From Motilibacter peucedani (lineage in GTDB: Bacteria > Actinomycetota > Actinomycetes > Motilibacterales > Motilibacteraceae), in contig NZ_RBWV01000013.1 of assembly GCF_003634695.1 (NCBI RefSeq), forward strand, positions 186,001-250,000: a stretch of DNA of 64,000 nucleotides, written 5' to 3'. Positions within the stretch are counted from its first letter, which is position 1, and each line of letters begins with the position of its first letter. Both the position numbers and the translations under genes were made by a program. Under the pieces are notes generated by a model. The model had not been told where the DNA came from. It saw only the letters and a program-made list of their open reading frames with translations, and made no database searches. Of the stretch, positions 39,592 to 49,135 are shown one piece after another.

Positions 39592-40818
39592 GTGCGCGGC
39601 AGGCGGGGCTCCGACGCCCAGCGGAGGGCGGCGCTCGCGGCGCGCGATGCGGCGGGCCAGGACTTCTACCGGATGGACTCAGCGCAGCGCGCGGCGCGCA
39701 TCTCGGTCGCCGCGTTCGGCCGGCTCTCGCCCGGGCCGGACGCCCGTGCGCTCGAGGCCGGGCTCGCCCCTCTCGACGCGGAGGCCGACACCGCGAGCGC
39801 GCGCTGGATCGCGACGCTCGACAGCGTCGACCTCGACGACCCCGAGGCGACGGGCTCGGAGCTCCAGGCAGCTCTCGGCGCGTTCGGGGAGGCGAGCGAG
39901 CAGCTGCGCGCGACCGCCGCCCGGCTCGAGGCGTTCAGCGCCGCCCACGCCGCCGACTTCGCCCGCGCCGACGCGGCGATGGCCCAGGCAGGCTCGGCGG
40001 TGAGCGCCGCGGGGGCGGCGCTGGAGGCGGCGCGCACTGCTGTGGCCGCCCTGGGTGCGCAGGCGGGCGACGTGACTGCGGCGCTGGCGGCGGCCGAAGC
40101 GGCAGCTGCGCAGCTCGCGGGCGGCGCGCCGGTGCTCGGCGTGCCGGAGACCGTGCGCCGGGCCCAGCTGGCCCAGCAGGCGGCCGACGACGCGCGCTAC
40201 GCGGCGGCCACGGCGGGGGAGCGCACGACCGCGCTGCGCCGGCGCCTGGGCTCGCTGCGCGTGCGCCTCGAGGGCGTGGCCCACCGCGACTCGCTGCTCG
40301 AGCCGGAGCTCAGCCGGCTGCGGCGCGAGCACGTCGAGGCGTCGTGGCGCGACGTGGAGGCCGCACTGAGCGCCGCCCGTCCGCTGCTGGCCTCGGTGCC
40401 GGAGCGGCTGCGTGACGCCGCGCGGCTCCTCGACGCCGGGGAGCGGGCCCGGGTCGCCGACCTGGTCCGCTCGGTCGTGGCCGACCTCGACCGGCTGGAC
40501 TCCACCGTCGACGCGGTCCCGGAGCGTCGGCGCGCGCTCGACGCGCTGGCCGCCGACCCCTCAGGGGCCGTGGCGCGGGCCAGCTTCGCGGTGCGCGACG
40601 CGCAGCGGCTCGCCATGAGCGGCACGGGCCCCGAGCCCGGCTGGGTGACGCGGCTCGATGCGTTGGTCGCCCGCCTCGACCGGCTCGCGGCGAGCGTGGC
40701 GGAGCCGGGGCGGCGCGACTGGTGGGCGTTCGCCCAGGAGCTGCGGGTCGTCGAGACCGCCGCGTCCGACGTCGTCGACGACATCCGGAGCGCGCGCCGG
40801 GGCACGGCTCGTCGGTAG
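39592..40818 (+). CDS. Long coiled-coil protein upstream of terD, unknown
   Basis: This is a 408-aa protein from GTG 39592, chosen because GGGAGGA lies just upstream. Almost entirely Ala/Arg/Leu/Glu-rich helix with heptad character: [60 protein letters not shown]. No membrane segment or signal peptide, no recognised domain. It lies 107 bp upstream of terD in the same direction and may belong to the Ter stress locus, perhaps as a scaffold like the helical TelA-type proteins, to which I see no specific sequence match. Confidence 0.65.
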   Translation: MRGRRGSDAQRRAALAARDAAGQDFYRMDSAQRAARISVAAFGRLSPGPDARALEAGLAPLDAEADTASARWIATLDSVDLDDPEATGSELQAALGAFGEASEQLRATAARLEAFSAAHAADFARADAAMAQAGSAVSAAGAALEAARTAVAALGAQAGDVTAALAAAEAAAAQLAGGAPVLGVPETVRRAQLAQQAADDARYAAATAGERTTALRRRLGSLRVRLEGVAHRDSLLEPELSRLRREHVEASWRDVEAALSAARPLLASVPERLRDAARLLDAGERARVADLVRSVVADLDRLDSTVDAVPERRRALDALAADPSGAVARASFAVRDAQRLAMSGTGPEPGWVTRLDALVARLDRLAASVAEPGRRDWWAFAQELRVVETAASDVVDDIRSARRGTARR

Positions 40819-40925
40819 GCTCCGGAACCGGGCGTCACCACGGCGTCGTTGGGGCAGTAGGACGAGCGCGGCCGGCACCCCCGGCCGAACGTCCGTCAAG
40901 AGATCACCACATCCAGGAGGACCGC

Positions 40926-41507
40926 GTGGGAGTCAGCCTTTCCAAGGGCGGAAACGTCTCGCTCACCAAGGAGGCCGGGCCGTCGGGCATCACCAACGCC
41001 CTCGTCGGCCTCGGGTGGGACATCCGCACCACCACCGGCGCGGACTTCGACCTCGACGCCTCGGCGATCATGGTCAAGCCCGACGGCAAGGTGCTCTCGG
41101 ACCAGCACTTCGTCTTCTTCAACAACCTCAAGAGCCCCGAGGGCGCCGTCGAGCACACCGGCGACAACAAGACCGGTGAGGGCGAGGGCGACGACGAGGC
41201 CATCAAGGTCAACCTGCCGCTCGTGCCGGCCGAGGTCGACAAGGTCGTCTTCGTCGTCTCGATCTACGACGCCGACACCCGGGCGCAGAACTTCGGCCAG
41301 GTCCGCGGCGCCTTCATCCGCGTCGTCAACGAGGCCAACGGCACCGAGCTCGCCCGCTACGACCTCACCGAGGACGCCTCCACCGAGACCGCCATGGTCT
41401 TCGGCGAGGTCTACCGCAACGGCGCCGAGTGGAAGTTCCGCGCCGTCGGCCAGGGCTACGCCTCCGGCCTGCGCGGCATCGCGCAGGACTTCGGCGTGGG
41501 CGTCTAG
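40926..41507 (+). CDS. terD: TerD-family calcium-binding stress protein
   Basis: This is a 193-aa protein from GTG 40926 with CCAGGAGGA upstream. Canonical Ter[17 protein letters not shown] start, [51 protein letters not shown] and [20 protein letters not shown] ending [10 protein letters not shown]. The acidic loops bind Ca2+ in the Klebsiella homologue. TerD proteins associate with membrane TerC-like proteins in stress and tellurite resistance. Next gene downstream is the TerC-like DUF475 protein. Confidence 0.96.
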   Translation: MGVSLSKGGNVSLTKEAGPSGITNALVGLGWDIRTTTGADFDLDASAIMVKPDGKVLSDQHFVFFNNLKSPEGAVEHTGDNKTGEGEGDDEAIKVNLPLVPAEVDKVVFVVSIYDADTRAQNFGQVRGAFIRVVNEANGTELARYDLTEDASTETAMVFGEVYRNGAEWKFRAVGQGYASGLRGIAQDFGVGV

Positions 41508-41528
41508 CCGCTCCTCGCCCACCGCACC

Positions 41529-41556
41529 GGCCCGGTGTCCGCACGGACGCCGGGCC
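41529..41556 (+). terminator. Hairpin terminator after terD
   Basis: GGCCCGGTGTCCG (41529-41541) pairs with CGGACGCCGGGCC (41544-41556) with one G-U pair and a 2-nt loop, 21 bp after the terD stop. Very stable, without T tract; it may separate terD from the DUF475 gene or only attenuate transcription. Confidence 0.6.
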
Positions 41557-41618
41557 GTGCGCGTCACCGAGCCGGACCGCCGTCGTCCTTCCCGCCAGTC
41601 CCCCCTCCGAGGAGCACC

Positions 41619-42698
41619 GTGATCCTGCGTACCTTCGGCTGGTCCTTCGGCATCACCGCCGTCGGGCTCGTCGCCGCCCTGCTGCTCGGCGGCCCCAAGG
41701 CGCTGTTCCTCGTGGCGATCCTGACGATCCTCGAGATCTCGCTGTCGTTCGACAACGCCGTCGTCAACGCCAAGATCCTCGAGCGCATGTCCGACTTCTG
41801 GCAGAAGGTGTTCCTCACCGTCGGCGTGGCCGTCGCCGTGTTCGGGATGCGCCTGGTGTTCCCGCTGCTCATCGTCGGGATCACCGCCAAGCTGTCGCCG
41901 TTCGAGGCGATCCGGCTGGCCAACGAGGGCGGCAGCGTCGACACTCCCGGCACCTACGCCAACCTGCTCCACGAGGCCCACCCCGACATCGCCGCGTTCG
42001 GCGGGCTGTTCCTGCTGATGCTGTTCCTCGACTGGGTCTTCGACGCCGAGCGCGAGTACCAGTGGCTGACCTGGCTGGAGCGCCCGCTCGCCCGCGCCGG
42101 CGAGCTCGAGGGCATCGCGGTCGCCGTGGCGCTGGTCGCCCTGGCGGTCGCCGCCGAGGTGCAGGCCGACCACCCCGAGGACGTCCTGCTCTCGGGCGTG
42201 CTCGGCATGGTGACCTACCTGGTCGTGGGTGGCCTGGGCAGCCTGTTCGAGGCGGGCAGCGACGACGAGGTGGAGGAGCAGGCACCACGGAGCCGCAGCG
42301 GCGTCGCCGTGGCGACCGGGCGGGCCGCCTTCTTCCTGTTCCTCTACATCGAGGTCCTCGACGCGTCGTTCTCGTTCGACGGAGTGATCGGCGCGTTCGC
42401 CATCACCGACGACATCTACATCATCGCCGCGGGCCTCGGCATCGGCGCGCTCTACATCCGCTCGCTCACCGTCTACCTGGTGCACCAGGGCACGCTGAGC
42501 GAGTACAAGTTCCTCGAGCACGGCGCCCACTGGGCCATCGGTGCGCTGGCGGTGATCCTGCTGGTCTCGATCGGCACCGAGATCCCCGAGGTCGTCACCG
42601 GCCTGATCGGCGTCGGCTTCATCGGCGCGGCCATGCTCAGCTCGCTCGCCCTCAACCGGCGCACCGCCGCCGACGAAGTGGAGAAGGTCCATGTCTGA
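41619..42698 (+). CDS. DUF475 / TerC-like integral membrane protein
   Basis: This is a 359-aa protein from GTG 41619 with GAGGAG upstream. Starts VILRTFGWSFGITAVGLVAA. Helix with EISLSFDNAVVNAKILERM and a second copy LDASFSFDGVIGAFAITDDI: the paired acidic S.DN/S.DG motifs inside membrane helices are typical of the TerC superfamily and are thought to handle metal ions (Mn2+ or Ca2+). About nine membrane helices. An acidic loop (EAGSDDEVEEQ) lies in mid-protein. It overlaps the next TerD-like gene by 8 bp, so the two are coupled. Confidence 0.92.
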   Translation: MILRTFGWSFGITAVGLVAALLLGGPKALFLVAILTILEISLSFDNAVVNAKILERMSDFWQKVFLTVGVAVAVFGMRLVFPLLIVGITAKLSPFEAIRLANEGGSVDTPGTYANLLHEAHPDIAAFGGLFLLMLFLDWVFDAEREYQWLTWLERPLARAGELEGIAVAVALVALAVAAEVQADHPEDVLLSGVLGMVTYLVVGGLGSLFEAGSDDEVEEQAPRSRSGVAVATGRAAFFLFLYIEVLDASFSFDGVIGAFAITDDIYIIAAGLGIGALYIRSLTVYLVHQGTLSEYKFLEHGAHWAIGALAVILLVSIGTEIPEVVTGLIGVGFIGAAMLSSLALNRRTAADEVEKVHV

Positions 42699-43317
42699 GC
42701 CCGTCTCGCTCTCGAAGGTCACGCTCACCAAGTCGGCCCCCGCCGTCTCGCTGACCAAGCGCGGCACCGCGGGCGGGCTGCTGCGGGTCAACCTCAACTG
42801 GAAGCAGCCCGAGGGCGGCGGCGGCCTCTTCCGCCGCAAGCCCAAGGGCGTCGACCTCGACCTCGCCTGCCTCTACGAGCTGAGCTCGGGGGAGAAGGGC
42901 GTCGTGCAGGCGCTCGGCAACTCGTTCCGGGCCCACGCCCCCGGCGTCGACGCCCCGGTGCTGCAGCTCGACGCGGACGACCGCTCCGGCACGGCGGCCG
43001 GCGGCGAGAACCTCACGGTCGACCTCGGCCAGCTGCCGGCCCTGAAGCGGGTGCTGGTCTTCGCCTACATCTACGAGGGCGCCCCCAACTGGGCCGAGGC
43101 CGACGCGGTCGTCACGCTGACCCCGGCGCAGGGCCCGCAGGTGGAGGTGCGCCTCGACGAGCACGACCCGCAGGCGCGCACGTGCGCCATCGCGCTGCTC
43201 AGCAACGAGGGCGGCGAGCTCGTCGTCCACCGCGAGGTGCGCTACGTGCAGGGCACGCAGCAGGCGCTCGACTCCGCCTACGGGTGGGGCCTGCAGTGGC
43301 AGGCCGGGCGCAAGTAG
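42691..43317 (+). CDS. TerD/TerA-like stress protein
   Basis: This is a 208-aa protein. After a variable N-terminus with two VSL.K/T repeats (VSLSKVTLTKSAPAVSLTKR), the TerD-fold core has RVNLNWKQPEGGGGLFRRKP, KGVDLDLACLYELSSGEKGV, QLDADDRSGTAAGGENLTVD, AYIYEGAPNWAEADAVVTL and ends RYVQGTQQALDSAYGWGLQW. DLDLAC and DADDRSG retain acidic ligands. The pattern corresponds to the TerA-type C-terminal domain rather than TerD itself. It is coupled to the DUF475 membrane protein. Confidence 0.88.
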   Translation: MSEPVSLSKVTLTKSAPAVSLTKRGTAGGLLRVNLNWKQPEGGGGLFRRKPKGVDLDLACLYELSSGEKGVVQALGNSFRAHAPGVDAPVLQLDADDRSGTAAGGENLTVDLGQLPALKRVLVFAYIYEGAPNWAEADAVVTLTPAQGPQVEVRLDEHDPQARTCAIALLSNEGGELVVHREVRYVQGTQQALDSAYGWGLQWQAGRK

Positions 43318-43323
43318 CCCGGC

Positions 43324-44142
43324 TCACCGGGCGCGGGCGGCCGCCGCGTACCTCGCCGGCGGGATGCCGAACACCGCGGTGAAGTGGCGCACCAGGTGCG
43401 CCTGGTCGCTGAACCCGAGCTCGAGCGCCAGCTCGTCCCAGCGCACCGGCGAGTCGCCCGCCGCCTGCTCCGCCGCCTCGAGCAGGCGGTACCTCAGGAT
43501 CACCTGCTTCGGCGAGAGGCCGACGTGCTCGGCGAAGTCGCGCTGGAGCGAGCGCAGGTCGCGACCGCTGCGCTCGGCCAGCTGCTGGGCGCGGGTGATG
43601 CCGCGGTCGGCGGCGGCGAGCTCGGCCGCCGCCACCGCGCGCACCGTGGCCTCCGGTGGTGCGGCCGGCGCCAGCGACGCCAGCCACGCGTCGAGGACGT
43701 CGCGCCGCCGCTCGGGTACGTCTGTGGCGCGGACCCCCGCGACCGCATCCTCCGCGCCTGGGCCGACCCGGGCGACGTCGCCCACCGTGTCGGTGAGCGC
43801 GCTGAGCGCCTCGGGCCAGAACGGCCGGAAGCCGCCGGGCCGGAACAGCACCCCCAGCCCCCAGCCGCGGCCGCGGAGCGACTGCGCCGAGAGCCGGGTC
43901 GGCACGCCGTGGACGCCCGCGCGCTCGGGCTCGACGACCAGGTTGACCGCCGCGTGCGCGAGCACGCCCTGCTCGAAGACCTCGCCCTCGGGCAGGTCCC
44001 ACCAGACCGCCCAGTAGTGGCGGACGTAGGGCGCCAGCGCGGGCGAGGGAGCGAAGCGCTGCATCCCCCAGGGCCGGTCGTGCGGGCGCAGGATGCCGCG
44101 CGAGTCCTCCTCGACCGGAGCCGGCCCGCTGTCCTGCGTCAC
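43324..44142 (-). CDS. AraC family transcriptional regulator
   Basis: This is a 272-aa protein from GTG 44142. N-terminal DUF6597-like sensor region: RFAPSPALAPYVRHYWAVWW, VLFRPGGFRPFWPEALSALT. C-terminal AraC DNA-binding domain (~175-265): TRAQQLAERSGRDLRSLQRD, FAEHVGLSPKQVILRYRLLE, LALELGFSDQAHLVRHFTAV and FGIPPARYAA. It is divergent from the TIGR03086 gene 74 bp away, a typical regulator/target pair. Convergent with the TerA-like gene. Ligand unknown. Confidence 0.92.
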   Translation of the reverse strand: MTQDSGPAPVEEDSRGILRPHDRPWGMQRFAPSPALAPYVRHYWAVWWDLPEGEVFEQGVLAHAAVNLVVEPERAGVHGVPTRLSAQSLRGRGWGLGVLFRPGGFRPFWPEALSALTDTVGDVARVGPGAEDAVAGVRATDVPERRRDVLDAWLASLAPAAPPEATVRAVAAAELAAADRGITRAQQLAERSGRDLRSLQRDFAEHVGLSPKQVILRYRLLEAAEQAAGDSPVRWDELALELGFSDQAHLVRHFTAVFGIPPARYAAAARAR

Positions 44143-44215
44143 GGCTGCACGCTAGCGGCCGGAGCTGTCGTGTTCGTCCAAGACGCGGTCGGCCGCTGGT
44201 CCTAGCGTCGGCGCC

Positions 44216-44806
44216 ATGACCGACACGACCACGCCCACGGTCTCGCCCGAGGCCGAGCTCGACGCCCTCGACCGGGTGCTGACCGCCACGGGCGACCTGC
44301 TCGCCGGAGTCCGGCCCGAGCAGCTGCACGACCCGACCCCCTGTCCCGACTACGACGTCTCGGCACTCGTCGGCCACGTCGTGGCCTGGGTGCGCGTCTT
44401 CGCCTCCGGGCTCGCCGAGGGCGAGCCGGTCGAGCAGCCCGACGTCTTCGTCGCCGACGACCCGGCCGCGGAGTTCCGCGCCGCGACCGCGCAGGCGCTC
44501 GACGGCGTACGACGGCTCGGCCTGGACCGCGAGGTCCACCTCACCTCGGGCGGGGTCCCGGCCCGGTCCGCGCTGCGCATGATGATCGGCGAGTACGTCG
44601 CGCACGGCTGGGACCTCGCGACCGCCACCGGCCAGCCGGTGCCCTACACCGACGACGTCGCGGACCTCGCCGCCGACGGGATGGCGCCGATGCTGCTCGA
44701 CGAGTACCGCGGGCCGGGCATGCCCTTCGCCCACGCGGTGCCCGTCGGCGACGACGCCCGGCCGCTGGTGAGGTTCCTCTGCTTCACCGGGCGCGACGCC
44801 CGCTGA
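44216..44806 (+). CDS. TIGR03086 family metal-binding protein (DinB/mycothiol-type fold)
   Basis: This is a 196-aa protein. Helical bundle with the motif PTPCPDYDVSALVGHVVAWV near residues 40-60 and RMMIGEYVAHGWDLATATGQ near 123-142; His of LVGHV and the H/D of AHGWD are the metal ligands seen in mycothiol-dependent maleylpyruvate isomerase relatives. Actinomycetes use mycothiol, so a thiol-transferase role is plausible but unproven. It lies opposite the AraC regulator. Confidence 0.85.
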   Translation: MTDTTTPTVSPEAELDALDRVLTATGDLLAGVRPEQLHDPTPCPDYDVSALVGHVVAWVRVFASGLAEGEPVEQPDVFVADDPAAEFRAATAQALDGVRRLGLDREVHLTSGGVPARSALRMMIGEYVAHGWDLATATGQPVPYTDDVADLAADGMAPMLLDEYRGPGMPFAHAVPVGDDARPLVRFLCFTGRDAR

Positions 44807-44819
44807 GCCGCTCCTGGCC

Positions 44820-45803
44820 TCACGGCTCCTGGTGCGTCGTCGAGGTGAAGCCGGAACGGACCCAGGCGGTGTAGCTGGTCGTCGCCGGCGCGCGCACCGG
44901 CATCCGGCCCGCCTCCAGGGCGACCTGCTCGAAGTCCAGCAGGGCGCCGGTGCTGCGCGACACGACCAGGACGTAGCGGGTGCGCAGGCCGCTGTAGTCG
45001 GACTCCGTGGCCAGCGCCACCCCTGGACGACCGAGCCGGTCGGTCCCGTCGCCGAGGACCACGAGGTCCTGCTGCAGCGCCAGCACGCGCAGCATCGCCG
45101 CCTGGACCCCGGGCGTCACGACCTGGCGCTTCCAGACCTCCGCCACCGCGTCCAGCCACGAGGGCGTGCCGTAGAAGCCGCCCTCCTCCCGCAGCTGGCG
45201 CGCCAGCGTCGGCACGTCGGTCGAGAGCTCCTGGGGGCCGGACAGGCCTCCGGGGCCGTAGTCGTCGCGCAGCTCGGCGCCCGCACGGGTCTCCTCGGCG
45301 CGCCCCGAACCGTCGGAGGCGATCCACGACCGGCGCAGCACCGGGTCGACCCCGCCCGTCGTCGTGCCGTCGGAGTGCAGCTCCAGGTCGAGGTACCAGC
45401 CGCGCGACTCCACGAACGAGAAGCGGCCGGCGCCGGTCGGAGCCGGCTGCCGGGCGGCGACCTCCGCCAGCTCCCGCAGCAGCGAGCCGGCCCGCTCGTC
45501 GGTGCCGCGCTCGCCGCTGAAGGCGAGGACGGGAGGCGTCGCCGCGTACGCAGCTGCGGTGGTCGGCGCCGAGCTGCCCGGGAAGGTGGCCGGGACGACG
45601 ACGGCCGCCGCGACCGCGGCGGCGACGAGCCCGCCGGCGAGCAGCGTCCGGCCCCTCGGCCGGCTGCGCAGCGGCGGCACCACCGCCGGCTCCTGCGGGC
45701 GAGCGAGGACCTCGGTGAGCAGCCGCTGGCGGGCGTGGACGTCGGGGAGCGCAGGCACGGGCCGCTGGGCGGCGAGCCGGTCGAGCGCGGTCTGGGTCGT
45801 CAC
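44820..45803 (-). CDS. CU044_5270 family membrane protein (probable ECF sigma partner)
   Basis: This is a 327-aa protein. The cytoplasmic N-terminus (LDRLAAQRPVPALPDVHARQ) is followed by one membrane helix (LAGGLVAAAVAAAVVVPATF, ~55-75) and a large outer domain with FSFVESRGWYLDLELHSDGT, WIASDGSGRAEETRAGAELR and a C-terminal TSYTAWVRSGF. This matches the actinobacterial CU044_5270 family, which commonly follows an ECF sigma factor, as here (4-nt ATGA overlap). Likely anti-sigma-like sensor or effector; the ZAS zinc motif is absent. Confidence 0.85.
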   Translation of the reverse strand: MTTQTALDRLAAQRPVPALPDVHARQRLLTEVLARPQEPAVVPPLRSRPRGRTLLAGGLVAAAVAAAVVVPATFPGSSAPTTAAAYAATPPVLAFSGERGTDERAGSLLRELAEVAARQPAPTGAGRFSFVESRGWYLDLELHSDGTTTGGVDPVLRRSWIASDGSGRAEETRAGAELRDDYGPGGLSGPQELSTDVPTLARQLREEGGFYGTPSWLDAVAEVWKRQVVTPGVQAAMLRVLALQQDLVVLGDGTDRLGRPGVALATESDYSGLRTRYVLVVSRSTGALLDFEQVALEAGRMPVRAPATTSYTAWVRSGFTSTTHQEP

Positions 45804-46360
45804 GGTCGGGCCTCCGAAGGTACGGGTGCGGGCGTCGGGGCGGTCCGGGACCGCTCGCGGGGCGGAGCGTGCTCCAGGACGACGGCGAGCCGCCGGCGCG
45901 CGCGGTGCAGGCGCACGGCGAAGGTCGCGGGGGAGCAGCCGGCGACGAGCGCGGCGTCCTTGGCCGCGAGCCCGTCCCAGGCGGTGAGCATCAGCGCCTC
46001 ACGGTCGCGCGGCGAGAGCGAGGTCAGCGCGGTGAGCACGGCGAGCCGCTCGGCCACCGAGTCGGCGACGTCGCCCGTGCTCTCCTGCACCAGGGAGTGC
46101 AGCCGCGCGAGCTCCTCGGCGAGCACGTCGCGGCGGTAGGCGGAGCGCCGCTGCTGGGAGATCGTGTTGCGCGCCACCACCAGCAGCCACGGCAGCGGCG
46201 CGCCGGGCACGTCGCGCAGCCGCCGCCAGGCGACCAGGAACGTCTCGGCGACCGCGTCGGCGGCCTGCTCGGGCGGCACCCGGCTCGACGCGTAGGCGAG
46301 CACGCGGTCGTGGTGCTCCTCGTAGAGCCGCGTGAAGCGCACGCTGTCGGGGTCGGTCAC
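45800..46360 (-). CDS. ECF-type RNA polymerase sigma factor
   Basis: This is a 186-aa protein from GTG 46360. Region 2: RFTRLYEEHHDRVLAYASSR, AADAVAETFLVAWRRLRDVP and PWLLVVARNTISQQRRS. Region 4: LTALTSLSPRDREALMLTAW, DGLAAKDAALVAGCSPATFA, VRLHRARRRLAVVLEHA. No regions 1 or 3, as in extracytoplasmic-function sigma factors. It is coupled to the CU044_5270 gene, which probably holds it inactive until an envelope signal. Confidence 0.93.
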   Translation of the reverse strand: MTDPDSVRFTRLYEEHHDRVLAYASSRVPPEQAADAVAETFLVAWRRLRDVPGAPLPWLLVVARNTISQQRRSAYRRDVLAEELARLHSLVQESTGDVADSVAERLAVLTALTSLSPRDREALMLTAWDGLAAKDAALVAGCSPATFAVRLHRARRRLAVVLEHAPPRERSRTAPTPAPVPSEARP

Positions 46361-46423
46361 GGGCGTGGCCGTCGGGAGCTGTCCATGCCCAGTAGTGGCC
46401 GGCAGGCCCCCGGTCCTTTCACC

Positions 46424-47803
46424 TCACCCGCGGACGAGCCCCTTCGACCGCGCCTGCTGCAGCCAGTTGGGGTACTCGGTCATCATCAGCTCGAACAGCT
46501 GGTCGTCGCTGATCGTCGCCGGGTCGGCGACCGGGAAGAAGTCGGCGTTGTCGAGGAAGCGGCCGCGCATGTCGTCGAGGCCCTCGAGGAAGGCGAAGTC
46601 TCGGCTGTTGCTGCCGATGGCCATGAACATCCAGAACAGCGGCTCGTAGGAGCTCGACATGACGTGCTGGCGGGTGACCTCCTCGTCGAAGGTCGCGCCG
46701 TCGGTGATGAACATGACGTAGACGGGCACGTCGGTGAGCGGCGAGCTGCGCGGAGCGTCCGAGCCGAAGTAGTAGCGGCGGATCTCGGCCATCGCCTTGC
46801 CGTAGTAGGTCGCCGCCTCGAGCTTGTGCGACTGCAGGATCTCGCGGACGTAGGCGCCGTAGTTGTCGATGCCCATCGAGCCGGCGCCGTCGGCGTTCTC
46901 GCCGAACACGAAGCAGTCGATCTCGGCGTTGTCGTCGAAGCGCATGCCCAGGGCGAGCACGCGCTCGGCGAGCTGCTGGATCTTGCCCGAGCGGTAGAGG
47001 GAGTACATCGAGCCGGAGATGTCGAGGCAGATCGCCACCCGGGCCGTGTGCTCGCCGAGCCCGCGCTTCTCCAGCGACACCGCCGCCTTCTTGGTCAGGT
47101 CGAGCAGCTTGCGGTCGCCGCGCGCCTCGAGCTTCTTCTCGAGGTTGACCAGCTGCTGCTTCTTCAGCGAGACCTGCGGGGCAGCCGGCGCGGCGGGGGC
47201 GGCCGGGGCGGCGGGAGGCGTGAGCGAGGTGCGTGCGGGCGGGGCGGGTGCCTGCGGTGCGGGCGCCGGCGCGTCGTCGACGCTGATCCCGAAGTCGGTG
47301 GCGAGGCCGGCGAGGCCGGTGGCGTAGCCCTGCCCGACCGCACGGAACTTCCAGGCACCTCCGCGCAGGTACAGCTCGCCGAAGACGAACGCGGTCTCGG
47401 TGCTCGCGTCGGAGATGTCGAAGCGTACGAGCTCGGTGCCCGTCGCGGCGTCGAGCAGGCGCAGGTGCAGGCCGGGTACGCGGCCGAACGTCCCGCCGTC
47501 GGCGGAGGCGGCGAGGACGACCTTCTCGACGGCCGGCTCCAGGCGGGGGACCTCGATCGAGAGCGAGTCGGTGGCGGCGCCGGAGGCGGGTGCCGACTTC
47601 CCGGTGTGCCGCACGGCTCCGGAGGCGTGGGAGGGCTGGTTGTAGAAGACGAAGTCGGCGTCGGAGCGCACCTTGCCGGTCGCGGTGAGCAGCAGGGCCG
47701 ACGCGTCGACGTCGGGCACGCCCGGGCCGCTCGTCCAGCCCAGCACGGCGGTCACGGAGGTGGCGGCCAGCGGCATGTTGGCGCCCTTGGCGATGCTCGT
47801 CAT
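46424..47803 (-). CDS. TerD-domain protein with C-terminal von Willebrand A domain
   Basis: This is a 459-aa protein. Start chosen at [12 protein letters not shown] (47803), as in homologues; an ATG 9 nt upstream (47812) is possible. The TerD domain (~1-185) keeps [20 protein letters not shown] and [20 protein letters not shown], but the Ca-binding acidic loop GDDE is replaced by [11 protein letters not shown]. An Ala/Pro linker follows. The vWA domain (~270-459) has the intact MIDAS DISGSM in [20 protein letters not shown], and [14 protein letters not shown]. The vWA region matches the TerY/TerF-type partners of Ter systems. Divergent from the CitE-like gene of the metabolite module. Confidence 0.93.
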   Translation of the reverse strand: MTSIAKGANMPLAATSVTAVLGWTSGPGVPDVDASALLLTATGKVRSDADFVFYNQPSHASGAVRHTGKSAPASGAATDSLSIEVPRLEPAVEKVVLAASADGGTFGRVPGLHLRLLDAATGTELVRFDISDASTETAFVFGELYLRGGAWKFRAVGQGYATGLAGLATDFGISVDDAPAPAPQAPAPPARTSLTPPAAPAAPAAPAAPQVSLKKQQLVNLEKKLEARGDRKLLDLTKKAAVSLEKRGLGEHTARVAICLDISGSMYSLYRSGKIQQLAERVLALGMRFDDNAEIDCFVFGENADGAGSMGIDNYGAYVREILQSHKLEAATYYGKAMAEIRRYYFGSDAPRSSPLTDVPVYVMFITDGATFDEEVTRQHVMSSSYEPLFWMFMAIGSNSRDFAFLEGLDDMRGRFLDNADFFPVADPATISDDQLFELMMTEYPNWLQQARSKGLVRG

Positions 47804-47971
47804 GGGACTCATCGTGCCCTATCCACAGCTGCGCGAAGGGAGGTGCGCGCTGTCAGTGCCCGCCGCTACGGTGGCGCCGGGATGATCGCCGCTGCTCGTC
47901 CGTTGACCCCGAGCGGGCTCCGTCGCCTCGAGCAGCCGGGGCGGCCACGACAAGACAGGGGGAGGGCCAGC

Positions 47972-49135
47972 GTGCGCCACTTCGCGTTCCTCGACGAGCA
48001 GCAGCGCGAGCAGCTGTTCCACGTGCAGCCGGCCGAGTTCGACCGCTCGAGCGACCCGGCCCTGCTGGCCGTCGCCCTGGGAGCCACCCTCTACGCGCCG
48101 GCCGACCGGCCCCACCTCTGCGACGACATCCTGCGCCGCGCGGCCCTCGGCGTGCGCAGCATGGTCGTGTGCCTCGAGGACGCGGTGGCCGACGCCGACG
48201 TCGAGACCGCGCAGGCCCACGCCGTCGCCGAGCTGCGCCGGCTGCGGGCCGAGCACGAGACCGAGGCGCCGCTGCTGTTCGTCCGCGTGCGCCGCGCCGG
48301 CCAGATCCCCGAGATCGTCGCCGGCCTGGGCGAGCACGCCGGCATCCTCTCCGGCTTCGTGCTGCCCAAGTTCACCGAGGACTCCGGGGCCTACCTCGAC
48401 GCCGTCGCCGAGGCGCGGGCGGCCACCGGCCTGCGCCTGATGGCCATGCCCGTCATCGAGTCGCCCGAGGTGGTCCACCGAGAGACGCGCGCCGACGCGC
48501 TGACCGCCATCGCCCGGCTGCTCGACAAGCACCGCGACGACGTCCTGGCCGTGCGCATCGGCGCCACCGACCTGTGCAGCGCCTTCGGCATCCGGCGCGA
48601 CCGCGAGCTCACGATCTACGACGTCCTGCCCGTCGCCAGCGCCATCGCCGACATCGTCAACGTGCTCGGCCGCACCGACGGCAGCGGCTTCGTCATCACC
48701 GGCCCGGTGTGGGAGTACTTCAGCCCGTCCGAGCGCATGTTCCGGCCGCTGCTGCGCCAGACCCCCTTCGTCGAGCACGACGCGCGCGCCCTCCGGCAGG
48801 AGCTGGTCACCCGCGACGTCGACGGCCTGATCCGCGAGCTGGTGCTCGACCGCGCCAGCGGCCTGACCGGCAAGACGGTGATCCACCCGTCGCACGTCTC
48901 GGCCGTGCACGCGCTCTCGGTGGTCTCCCACGAGGAGTGGAGCGACGCCTCCGACGTGCTCGGCACCTCCGCGCGCGGCGGGGTGGCCGCGTCCGGCTAC
49001 GGCAACAAGATGAACGAGAGCAAGCCGCACACCTCGTGGGCGCTGCGCACCGTGCGGCGGGCGGAGGCGTTCGGCGTCTCGGCGCCCGGGGTCAGCTTCA
49101 TCGACCTGCTGGCCGCCCAGGCGGCCGCCGCATGA
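47972..49135 (+). CDS. CitE/HpcH-like aldolase-lyase of the Ter metabolite module
   Basis: This is a 387-aa protein from GTG 47972 with GGGGGAGG upstream; in-frame upstream sequence is Arg-rich and rejected. TIM-barrel HpcH/HpaI features: ALGATLYAPADRPHLCDDIL, VVCLEDAVADADVETAQAHA with catalytic Glu/Asp, LLFVRVRRAGQIPEIVAGLG, LRLMAMPVIESPEVVHRETR and GKTVIHPSHVSAVHALSVVS. Cleaves or forms C-C bonds of acyl compounds. In Ter loci this enzyme goes with PRTases and a HAD phosphatase, as here, coupled by an ATGA overlap. Product unknown. Confidence 0.9.
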   Translation: MRHFAFLDEQQREQLFHVQPAEFDRSSDPALLAVALGATLYAPADRPHLCDDILRRAALGVRSMVVCLEDAVADADVETAQAHAVAELRRLRAEHETEAPLLFVRVRRAGQIPEIVAGLGEHAGILSGFVLPKFTEDSGAYLDAVAEARAATGLRLMAMPVIESPEVVHRETRADALTAIARLLDKHRDDVLAVRIGATDLCSAFGIRRDRELTIYDVLPVASAIADIVNVLGRTDGSGFVITGPVWEYFSPSERMFRPLLRQTPFVEHDARALRQELVTRDVDGLIRELVLDRASGLTGKTVIHPSHVSAVHALSVVSHEEWSDASDVLGTSARGGVAASGYGNKMNESKPHTSWALRTVRRAEAFGVSAPGVSFIDLLAAQAAAA

